From Roseibacillus ishigakijimensis (GTDB lineage: Bacteria; Verrucomicrobiota; Verrucomicrobiia; Verrucomicrobiales; Akkermansiaceae): 64,000 bases of DNA. The translations under genes were made by a program, and so were the position numbers. Numbering within the stretch: the stretch's first letter is position 1; every line of letters begins with the position of its first letter. The stretch is taken from assembly GCF_016595415.1 (NCBI RefSeq), contig NZ_JAENIO010000007.1, positions 1 through 64,000 on the forward strand, given 5' to 3'. Positions 1 to 7,185 of this stretch are shown here, piece by piece. The notes under the pieces are model-generated. The model did not search any database and had not been told where the DNA came from. It saw nothing but the letters and a program-made list of their open reading frames with translations.

Positions 1-10
1 CTTTCATTTT

Positions 11-658
11 ATGGGGTTGGGTTTGGCGTTTTTCGCCGTTCCTCACCACCAAAATTATCGCTTAACCCCTGGCCCGATTTTCGGGGTCCACCTCAATTGG
101 AGAATGAGACGAGCCTCGGAAAGCGACATCGTGGAAATGAGGTCCTTGGGTTATGACTCCGTCACAATTGAGGAGGCCAAGCGCGATTTGGAGAGGAGCA
201 AGGTCGCTGATGAGATCATCCGGAGTATCGAAGTCGCCTTCGCAGGGGTAACGCTTGGTGAAGGGGTGGGGCTGCGAGAAGCACAAGGGTTGGATGATTA
301 TGAGGATGAAGCTACCTGTGCACAATATCGTGAGGGCGACGAGAAGGAGGATTGGTCGGCGATTACGTCTGATCAACTGAATGCTTGTAATAGCAGTTTG
401 AGTTTTTTTGACGCTGAGGGAATGCGCTTTCACCTGCCAGCCTATCTGATTTCAGATCTGCGGGGAGAATATAATTTTGAGGTAGATTTTAGCCTAACGT
501 ATCTGACACAGCAATGCAGAGAGCAGTATTCGCTCTTTTCACGAGAACAGCGGGCTGTGGTCAGGACGTATCTTCTGTTTCTTCGCGAGGACCCAGAATA
601 CGGGTTTGAACGTCCAAGTATTGAACGAGCCCTACGTGTTTTCTGGACAAGCGGTTAG
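11..658 (+). CDS. DUF6714-like protein of unknown function
   Basis: A 215-codon reading frame with no signal peptide or membrane segment, so probably cytoplasmic. The conserved part lies in about residues 50-200 and includes 'GVGLREAQGLDDYEDEAT' and 'LSFFDAEGMRFHLPA', which I associate with the DUF6714 family (function unknown). The start is uncertain: the ATG at 11 is the most upstream, but the first 31 residues look unlike the rest, and an ATG at 104 has GGAG almost touching it, closer than a normal ribosome binding site. The gene is less GC-rich than its neighbours and converges on the small membrane protein gene at 746-964. No function is proposed. Confidence 0.6.
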   Translation: MGLGLAFFAVPHHQNYRLTPGPIFGVHLNWRMRRASESDIVEMRSLGYDSVTIEEAKRDLERSKVADEIIRSIEVAFAGVTLGEGVGLREAQGLDDYEDEATCAQYREGDEKEDWSAITSDQLNACNSSLSFFDAEGMRFHLPAYLISDLRGEYNFEVDFSLTYLTQQCREQYSLFSREQRAVVRTYLLFLREDPEYGFERPSIERALRVFWTSG

Positions 659-745
659 GCTATCTGGCGCGAAAAACGGCGTCTTCGCGATTTCTGCTTC
701 CGCTCAGCGAGGAGGGAGGGTGCCCGCGGGACTCGATCCGGTGGC

Positions 746-964
746 TTATTGTTTGACGGTTTCCACTTCGCGGGTGGATCCGTCGGCGTTGGCTTCGGTT
801 TTGCGAGTGCGCACGACTTTGCCAGCGGCGGAGGTGATGGCGATGCCGGTGGCGATGAGGGCGATGACGATGAGCCAGACTTGGGGGACGCCGAGGGCCA
901 TGGCGCCGTAGATGATGCCTCCAATGACGAGTAGAGAACCGATGAGATAGGCGGTGATTTTCAT
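746..964 (-). CDS. Small membrane protein, 72 residues
   Basis: Starts at the ATG at 964, which has AAAGAGAAG about 8 bases upstream. The product opens with MKITAYLIG and has two hydrophobic stretches, about residues 4-24 and 28-48, separated by a short turn, followed by a polar, charged tail with 'RTRKTEANADGST'. This looks like a two-span inner-membrane protein with a cytoplasmic tail. I do not recognise the family. It lies downstream of the ThuA-like gene on the same strand, but a 10-bp-arm hairpin lies between them (1088-1121), so it may be a separate transcript. A longer reading of the same frame up to 1111 is unlikely because the extra 49 residues have no protein-like features. Confidence 0.6.
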   Translation of the reverse strand: MKITAYLIGSLLVIGGIIYGAMALGVPQVWLIVIALIATGIAITSAAGKVVRTRKTEANADGSTREVETVKQ

Positions 965-1087
965 AGCAAGCTTCTCTTTGCTATTGCCGGGCCAAGTGGT
1001 TGGTGGAGTTTCCGGGTGTCTTGTGATAAGCAGGTTATCGAGATGGAGCGAGGGGGAGGGGAGTCTTTCTCGGCGGCCCCAGCTGTG

Positions 1088-1121
1088 ATCGCGCAAGCAT
1101 GCACCATGCAACTTGCGCGAT
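1088..1121. terminator. Strong hairpin downstream of the ThuA-like gene
   Basis: Perfect 10-base arms (atcgcgcaag at 1088-1097 and its complement at 1112-1121) enclose 14 bases in which GCATG and CATGC can pair further. It begins 18 bases past the stop of the minus-strand ThuA-like gene. No T-run follows on either strand, so it is not a classical intrinsic terminator; it may stabilise the mRNA end or work with another factor. Confidence 0.45.
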
Positions 1122-1138
1122 TGAGCGGGCGGATTTTA

Positions 1139-2014
1139 TCAGTTGCCGGGGGGGATGGGGAGGCCTGCGGGGGGGATCTCCGCTTCCCGGCCCAGGCACC
1201 AGAAGGCGCCGTTGAGGAAGAGCCGGGTGACGCTAGGGTCGTCGAAGCTCTTGCGGGCACCGATGGTGCTGACGAGGCCGCGTCCGGGGAAGTCCGCGAT
1301 GGTCCAGACCACGGGGTGGGGGCTGCCGATGAGGCGGGTGGCGTCTTTCTCGGCAAGGATGTGGCAGTGGTTGCGCTGGAGGAAACCTTCGCCTAGGTCG
1401 CTGACGAGCTCGGCTTGACCGGTGCCCTGCAGGGCCTGGCCAATGACGAGGGGGGTCACTTGGCCCGCGAGGGGATTGGCCCCGTAGACGAAGTCGGGGG
1501 TCCAGAAGCGGGGTTCCACGCCACGTAGGATGGGGTGCCGGGCGATCATTACGGAATTGACCTGACTGGTCTGGTGCCCGTGGTGACCGCGATAGGGGGT
1601 GCCAAAGAAGCGGAGGGGAAAGGCTTCGTTTTCTTCCTCCAAGGGGTGGCCGGCGGGGTAGCGGAAGGGATGGGTGCTGGTGCGCACCGCGAAGTAGTTC
1701 CCGCCTTTTTCCATATAATCCGCGAGGGCGGTGACCTGGGCTTCGGGGAGAATGAGGAAGCGTAGGTAGAGGATGAGGAGGTCGCTCTCCGCGAGCGCTT
1801 TCTGGAGGCCGGGGAGGTGGTCGGTTTCTCCTTGTTTCTCTGCCCGGAGGTGGACCACGTCCAAGTCATGCTCGTCCTGCAAGATGCGGCCAATGCGCCC
1901 CAGGGTGGTTGCCGAGCCATACTCGGGCTCCCCGGTGACGATGAGGACCTGCTGGCGCTCGGCTGCGAGGAGGGTGGCGGTGCAGCTGAGGAGAAGGAGG
2001 ATCAGTGTTTTCAT
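1139..2014 (-). CDS. ThuA-like domain protein, secreted
   Basis: 291 residues with a signal peptide (MKTLILLLLSCTATLLAA, cleavage near residue 18) followed by a single ThuA-like, glutamine-amidotransferase-type fold. Recognisable pieces are 'QVLIVTGEPEYG', 'DLLILYLRFLILP', 'YMEKGGNYFAVRTSTHPF', 'RGHHGHQTSQVN' and the C-terminal 'VVWTIADFPGRGLVSTIG'. ThuA-like proteins occur in trehalose and other sugar catabolic loci, and the fold is common next to PVC-dehydrogenase genes in planctomycetes and verrucomicrobia. It follows the PVC fusion gene by 19 bases on the same strand, so it is very likely the last gene of that operon. The exact reaction cannot be read from the sequence; a role in extracytoplasmic carbohydrate processing is inference. 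Confidence 0.8.
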   Translation of the reverse strand: MKTLILLLLSCTATLLAAERQQVLIVTGEPEYGSATTLGRIGRILQDEHDLDVVHLRAEKQGETDHLPGLQKALAESDLLILYLRFLILPEAQVTALADYMEKGGNYFAVRTSTHPFRYPAGHPLEEENEAFPLRFFGTPYRGHHGHQTSQVNSVMIARHPILRGVEPRFWTPDFVYGANPLAGQVTPLVIGQALQGTGQAELVSDLGEGFLQRNHCHILAEKDATRLIGSPHPVVWTIADFPGRGLVSTIGARKSFDDPSVTRLFLNGAFWCLGREAEIPPAGLPIPPGN

Positions 2015-2033
2015 CTGGGTCGGTGGCTGGGAT

Positions 2034-5000
2034 TCACTTCACAACGAGGTAACCCTTCATGACCCGCCAGTGGCCAGGCACGGTGCAGAGGTAGGGGTAG
2101 CGGCCGGGCTCGCTGGGCACGCGGAAGCGCACTACGACGGTTTCCTCGCCATCGGCCATGGGGGTGTGGAAGAGGACCTCCTCCATATCCGGGATCCAGT
2201 CGCGGCTCATGGCGGTGGGATCGGCGAGGAGGGTATCGACGCCGTTGCCGATTTTTTCCAAAGAGCCGGGGGTGCCGATGACCACGTTGTGCTGGAGGCC
2301 GTCGATGTTGTGGAAGCGTAGCTCGAGGGGGACTCCGGCTTCCACTGTCACGGTTTCCTCTGCGAATTTCAGCTGATCCGGCACGGTGGAGATGGTGGCT
2401 AGGCGCAGGCTGAGGTCGGCAGCGGCGGCGGCGAGAGCGTCCTGCCCGTCATCGCGGGCGAGGGCCTGCAACAGTTGGTTGGAGAGGACGAAGGCGGGCT
2501 CGCCCCGGTGGGCCACGGGGGTCTCCCGCAGGGTTTGCAGGCGCGCCTGCAGGAGTTTGGCCGGGCTCTCGGTGGGCCAGTTGTCTGCGCCACGGGTCAG
2601 CAGGGCTTGGGCGGCGGCGGCGGTGTAGGCTTCCTGAGGCCAGAGCTCGTGGGCGAGAAGGGTGAAGATTTCCTCTTGGTAGCCGGGTGCTGCGCCCAGG
2701 GAATGGATGGCGGCCTGGCGGAGGGTGGGAGCGAGGTCCTTGTCTTTGGCCAAGGCGAGGAGCTCTTGGGTGAAGGCGCTGCGCACCCTGGGTGAGGCGA
2801 TGCGGGCCACGCTGCGCACGGCCTCGGCTTCCTCGGTCAGCAGTTGGCGGGTTTGCTGCAGTCTCTGGGCATGGAGAGCCTCGCGGGTCTGTGCGCTCTG
2901 GGCTTGCGCCAGGGCGTCATCGAGGGCCGGCAGGGGCAGCTCGAGGGGGTCTCCGGTCCAGTGATTCAGGAGCTGCAACCAGTCGGGGAGGGAGTCGCTC
3001 TGGCGGGTGTCGACCTCGGTGATGATGGCCAGGAGGGTGTCAGCCAGGGGGGCTTGTGTTTTTTCGGCCTGATAGGTCAGAGCTTTGTGGCGCAGTTCGG
3101 CGGGTAGTCCGGCGCGGCGCACGAGGGCCTGTTGCACGGTGGGGGTGAGGGCCATTTTTGCCAAACGTGCGGGCTCGACCATCATGGGGTGGTCGGCGAG
3201 GACGGGCTCCAGCGCTTGCACGGCATTCTGGTAGGCGGCTTCCAAATGTTTGTCGCGAGGTTGGTCGCCGATGGCTTCGAGCACGGGCACGGCGATCTCG
3301 GGGGAGGCCCAGGTAGCGGCGACGACGGCTTCCAAGCGCACCTTGGGATGGCTGTCGCGCGCTTGTTGGAGGAAGAGCTCCTTGGCTTGCGAGAGGTCCG
3401 GCCACCAGCGGGCGAGGACTTGGGTGGCTGCGGAGCGGGCCTGGTGCACGGGCGAGGTGAGGCAAGCCTGCAGCAGCTCTTCGTTCACCCAGCCGCGTTG
3501 CTGGTGCAGCCAGAGAGCCTCCATCTGGTGGAGGGCAAAGTCTTCGCGCTGCGGGTCGAGGGCCTGCACCCAGGCGGTCAGGGCGGGCTGCAGGGTCTCA
3601 TCGCTCAGCTTCCAGAGCTCGCGGCGCACACGGTAGCGGGTGCGGTTTTCGTAGGTCTTGAGGAGGGCGAGCAGGGCGGGGGCGTCTTGGCCGGCGATCT
3701 TGGCGGGTTCCACGAGGTCGCGTCCTTTCGCCGTGATGCGCCAGATACGGCCGTGGTCGTAGTCGCGGCGTTCGTCGCGCAGGGAATACTGCATGTGGCC
3801 GAGGACGGGATTATACCAATCAACCACGTAGAGCGAGCCATCGGGGGCGAACTTCAGGTCCACGGGGATGAAGCTCTGGTTGCGGGCTTCCATCACTTCG
3901 CCCAGATTCTTGTGGTCGAATCCGCTGCCCTCTTCTTTCCAGTCTTCCAGCAAGACGCCGTGGTAGTTTTTGTAGATGTTGGAAAAGACCTTGCCTTGTA
4001 GTTCCTCGGGGAAATGGCGGCTGGAGATGAATTCCTGGCCGCAGAAGCGGGTGTCCTCGGTGACGCGCAAGGCTTTGGCTCCAAAGCCGGGGTAGTGAGG
4101 CTGATTGACCATGGCGGGGTTGAGGTAATCGCCCACGTAGAGGTGTTCTTTCCATTTGTTGATGGCATGTCCCCAGGGATTGCCTCCGGGGGGGCGGCGG
4201 CTGACTACATCCAGCTCGCCAGTGCGGGGATCGTAGCGGAACATCCCGTTGTCAGCGGTGCGGCGGGGGCCGTGGGGGGTCTCGATTTGGGAGTGTTGGA
4301 AGACGCTCTCCTGCATGTAGAGAGCGCCGTCCTGTCCCCAGACGAAGTTGTGGATGGCATGGTGGCTGTCCTCGGAACCAAAGCCATGGAAAAGAATGGT
4401 CGTTTCATCCGCGCGGTCATCGCCGTCGCGGTCGTGAAGATAGACGAGATTGGGCTCTTGGGAAACGTAGACTCCCTCGGTGCCGAGCTCGAAGCCGAGG
4501 GGGAGATAGAGTCCATCGGCAAAGACGGTTTGCTTGTCCGCGCGTCCATCGTTGTCGGTGTCTTCCAGGATGAGGATTTTGTCGTCGGGCTTTTCTCCCG
4601 GCAGGGCATGGGGATAGGAAGGCATGGTGGCGACCCAGAGGCGGCCCTTGGCATCGAAGAGGAAACAGACCGGATTCTTGAGGTCGGGAAAGTCCTGCTC
4701 ACTGGCAAAGAGCTCGACTTCATAGTCGTCCTGCACGCGAAAGGTCTTTCGCTCTTCGGCGGGGTCCAAGAGCTCCGAGACTGCCCGGGGGGAGACAATT
4801 TTGGCCGCAATCTGCTCGGTATTTGAGTAATCGGCCTTCGCGGGAAGTTCTTCTCCGCGGGCGCTTTGCCAGATTCTCTCGTCGTGCAGGCGCGCCATTT
4901 GACGAAGCTTTTTCCGCTCGGCGGGGAAGTTGGTCACGCCGAAGGGGTGCTTGCGCTCTCCGTGGATGTAGAAGCTATTGACGGTGCGGAACCACTCGAA

Positions 5001-5756
5001 GAAGACCTCGTTCTTGGCGATCACTTCCCGTTGCAGATTACTACGAACTTCCTCACTGAGGTCTTGTTCTTGCGGGAAAAGGCGATGGGGCAGGAGATGG
5101 GGGAGAAGCTCGCGATAGCCCCCGGGGGTGAGGTGGATGCCGTTGATCGTCCAGGCTCCGCCGGGATTGTCCTTTTGGAAGAGGGCTTGGGAGGGGGTGA
5201 AGAGATCGACGAAGGGGACATTCTTTGTGGCCGCGACCTCGGCCATGGCATCGCGGTAGAGGGCGAGGAGGCGGTTGCGCTCGTCTTTGTCGGGGACGCG
5301 TTCGTCCTCCACCGCGAGGGGGGAGTAGAGGACGATATCCGGCGCTGACTCACCATTGTAGTGGTGCTTCTGCAGCTCGGAGAGAAAGGCGGCCAGGTCT
5401 TTCCGGAAGCGGGGGAGCCCGTCCTCGCCGCCGTATTCCCAGGTTTCATTGAAGCCGAAGCAGGCCAGAATGACATCGGCTTTGACCTCGCCCAGATAGT
5501 GGTGGGTATCGCCAAACTGGGGAGGCCGCGGCTGGAGGCTGACGGTATCAGCGGGCCAAGCGAGGTTGCGGACAGTGAGGTTGTGGGAGGGGAAGCGAGC
5601 GTGGAGCGAGGTCTCGACCTCTCCGAAATATTGCATCCGCTCGGCGAAGGTGTTGCCGATCCAGACGACGTGATCGTCCTTTTCGAGGAGTTGTCCTTGG
5701 GAGAATAGCGAGGGAGTGAGGCCCAGAAGCAGGCCGCTTACGAGTCGTTTGGTCAT
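2034..5756 (-). CDS. SGNH-like / PVC dehydrogenase / HEAT / cupredoxin fusion protein
   Basis: 1240 residues from the ATG at 5756; the frame is open further upstream but only as a shadow of the next gene. A signal peptide (about 1-20) is followed by four parts. An SGNH/GDSL-like domain (about 25-225) reads GNT at 34-36 and NGIH at 205-208, so the usual catalytic Ser and Asp are absent; Gly101 and Asn103 remain. A PVC-type beta-propeller dehydrogenase domain (about 345-680) has 'NPVCFLFDAKGRLWVATMPS' and 'LKFAPDGSLYVVDWYNP'. HEAT-like alpha-helical repeats cover about 685-1120. A C-terminal plastocyanin/azurin-like domain keeps a complete type 1 copper set: His1156, Cys1224, His1229 and Met1233. 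There is no CxxCH heme motif. Neighbours are DUF1501 and DUF1549/1553 upstream and ThuA downstream. Inferred role: periplasmic oxidation of a sugar-like substrate with electrons leaving through copper. Confidence 0.85.
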   Translation of the reverse strand: MTKRLVSGLLLGLTPSLFSQGQLLEKDDHVVWIGNTFAERMQYFGEVETSLHARFPSHNLTVRNLAWPADTVSLQPRPPQFGDTHHYLGEVKADVILACFGFNETWEYGGEDGLPRFRKDLAAFLSELQKHHYNGESAPDIVLYSPLAVEDERVPDKDERNRLLALYRDAMAEVAATKNVPFVDLFTPSQALFQKDNPGGAWTINGIHLTPGGYRELLPHLLPHRLFPQEQDLSEEVRSNLQREVIAKNEVFFEWFRTVNSFYIHGERKHPFGVTNFPAERKKLRQMARLHDERIWQSARGEELPAKADYSNTEQIAAKIVSPRAVSELLDPAEERKTFRVQDDYEVELFASEQDFPDLKNPVCFLFDAKGRLWVATMPSYPHALPGEKPDDKILILEDTDNDGRADKQTVFADGLYLPLGFELGTEGVYVSQEPNLVYLHDRDGDDRADETTILFHGFGSEDSHHAIHNFVWGQDGALYMQESVFQHSQIETPHGPRRTADNGMFRYDPRTGELDVVSRRPPGGNPWGHAINKWKEHLYVGDYLNPAMVNQPHYPGFGAKALRVTEDTRFCGQEFISSRHFPEELQGKVFSNIYKNYHGVLLEDWKEEGSGFDHKNLGEVMEARNQSFIPVDLKFAPDGSLYVVDWYNPVLGHMQYSLRDERRDYDHGRIWRITAKGRDLVEPAKIAGQDAPALLALLKTYENRTRYRVRRELWKLSDETLQPALTAWVQALDPQREDFALHQMEALWLHQQRGWVNEELLQACLTSPVHQARSAATQVLARWWPDLSQAKELFLQQARDSHPKVRLEAVVAATWASPEIAVPVLEAIGDQPRDKHLEAAYQNAVQALEPVLADHPMMVEPARLAKMALTPTVQQALVRRAGLPAELRHKALTYQAEKTQAPLADTLLAIITEVDTRQSDSLPDWLQLLNHWTGDPLELPLPALDDALAQAQSAQTREALHAQRLQQTRQLLTEEAEAVRSVARIASPRVRSAFTQELLALAKDKDLAPTLRQAAIHSLGAAPGYQEEIFTLLAHELWPQEAYTAAAAQALLTRGADNWPTESPAKLLQARLQTLRETPVAHRGEPAFVLSNQLLQALARDDGQDALAAAAADLSLRLATISTVPDQLKFAEETVTVEAGVPLELRFHNIDGLQHNVVIGTPGSLEKIGNGVDTLLADPTAMSRDWIPDMEEVLFHTPMADGEETVVVRFRVPSEPGRYPYLCTVPGHWRVMKGYLVVK

Positions 5757-5842
5757 GAATGATTGGTGCCGGTTTGACAGGCTCACGAAAGAAAAGCCTC
5801 CGGCCATGAACTTCCGCGAGGGGGTAGGATTGCCCTGAAAGA

Positions 5843-7174
5843 TCAGGCAAAAACCTCGTGGGCCACCTTGCCCGCGACATCGGTGAGGCGGAAGTCGCGC
5901 CCGTTGTGGTGGTAGGTCAACTTCTCGTGGTCGAGCCCCAGGGCATGCAGGATGGTGGCGTGGAAGTCGTGGGTGTGGACGTGTCCGGAGATGACTTTGC
6001 TGCCGCTCTCGTCGGTGGCCCCGTGGACGTAGCCGCGCTTGGTGCCGCCTCCGGCCAGCCAGGTGGTGAAGGCTTTGCTGTGGTGGTTGCGTCCTTTGCT
6101 GCCCTCGGCCTTGGGGGTGCGGCCGAATTCGGAGCACCAGATGACGAGGGTTTCGTCAAGCAAGCCCCGTTGTTTGAGGTCCTTCAAGAGCCCGGCGATG
6201 GGGCGGTCAATGGCGTCGGCCAAGGGTTGGTGGCTGAGCAAGTTGCCATGGGCCCCGTCCCAGTTCTTGTGGGAACCGGTATCGAAGAGCTCCACAAAGC
6301 GCACTCCCGACTCGACCAGCCGGCGGGCGGCGAGGCATTGCCAGGCAAAGGTTTCCGTTGCGGAGTGATTGAGGCCGTAGAGCTCCTTGGTGGACTCGCT
6401 TTCGCGGGCAAAGTCGAAGATGGTGGGGGCCGCCAGTTCCATTGCGGCGGCGGTCTCGAAGGATTGCTGGCGGGCGAGGAGGTTGCTATCCGGGCGGCTG
6501 GCGGCGTGGTGATGATTGAGCCCCGCCACCATGTTGAGCAGGGCCGGTTGGCTCGCTGCGCGCGCGGGTTGCAGATTGCGGATGGGCTCGGCTCCGGGGC
6601 GGGCCAGCACGCCCTGGTGGTTGGCGGGGAGGAAGTTGGAGTCCCAGGCCAATGAGCCGGAGTAGGAGGGCTCCTTGGCCAGCACGATATGCCCCGGGAG
6701 ATTGGGGTTGCTACTACCGAGGGCGTAGCTGATCCACGCTCCCAGGCTGGGGCGCGGGGTGGTGACCGAGCCGGTGTGCATGCCGAGGGTGGCCGCCGTG
6801 TGGTTGTTGTGGTCGCCGTGCATGGAGCGGATCAAGGTGATGTCGTCGATGCAGCGGGAGACTTCGGGGAAAAGGTCGGTGGTCAGGGTGCCATTTTTTC
6901 CGGCGGGAGAGGCCGTCCAGGGGCTGGGCAGGTAGTTGCCGTCCAGCTGGGCGAGCCCGGGCTTGGGGTCGAAAGAGTCGACATGGGAGACTCCTCCGGA
7001 GAGGAAAATCATGATCACGTTCTTGGCCCGGGGGGCAAAGTGGGGGACCAATTCCGCCCGGGGGCCGGTGCGGGCAAAGGCGTGGCCTCCGAAGCCTGCC
7101 ATGGCGGCTGCGGCCCCTCCGGTGCGGAGGAATTGTCGGCGGGAGAAGTGAGGGCTGGCAGTAAGGTGGTTCAT
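5843..7174 (-). CDS. DUF1501 family protein, Tat-exported
   Basis: 443 residues. A twin-arginine signal is clear near the start (SRRQFLRTGGAAAAMAGFG, residues 11-29), so the folded protein is exported. The body matches DUF1501, a member of the alkaline phosphatase/sulfatase-like superfamily: 'VIMIFLSGGVSHVDSFDPKP', 'HGDHNNHTAATLGMHTG', 'CSEFGRTPKAEG' and 'GRNHHSKAFTTWLAGGG' are the metal-site-type segments. The enzyme activity of DUF1501 is not established. In planctomycetes and verrucomicrobia it nearly always follows a DUF1549/DUF1553 gene, as here, with only 11 bases between the genes. It ends 86 bases before the start of the PVC fusion gene. Confidence 0.9.
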   Translation of the reverse strand: MNHLTASPHFSRRQFLRTGGAAAAMAGFGGHAFARTGPRAELVPHFAPRAKNVIMIFLSGGVSHVDSFDPKPGLAQLDGNYLPSPWTASPAGKNGTLTTDLFPEVSRCIDDITLIRSMHGDHNNHTAATLGMHTGSVTTPRPSLGAWISYALGSSNPNLPGHIVLAKEPSYSGSLAWDSNFLPANHQGVLARPGAEPIRNLQPARAASQPALLNMVAGLNHHHAASRPDSNLLARQQSFETAAAMELAAPTIFDFARESESTKELYGLNHSATETFAWQCLAARRLVESGVRFVELFDTGSHKNWDGAHGNLLSHQPLADAIDRPIAGLLKDLKQRGLLDETLVIWCSEFGRTPKAEGSKGRNHHSKAFTTWLAGGGTKRGYVHGATDESGSKVISGHVHTHDFHATILHALGLDHEKLTYHHNGRDFRLTDVAGKVAHEVFA

Positions 7175-7185
7175 GGCTTGAGAAA

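Noticed and set aside
5757-6137. Upstream extension of the PVC fusion gene by 127 codons
   Set aside because: The extension reads through the DUF1501 gene in another frame, whereas the ATG at 5756 starts a proper signal peptide.
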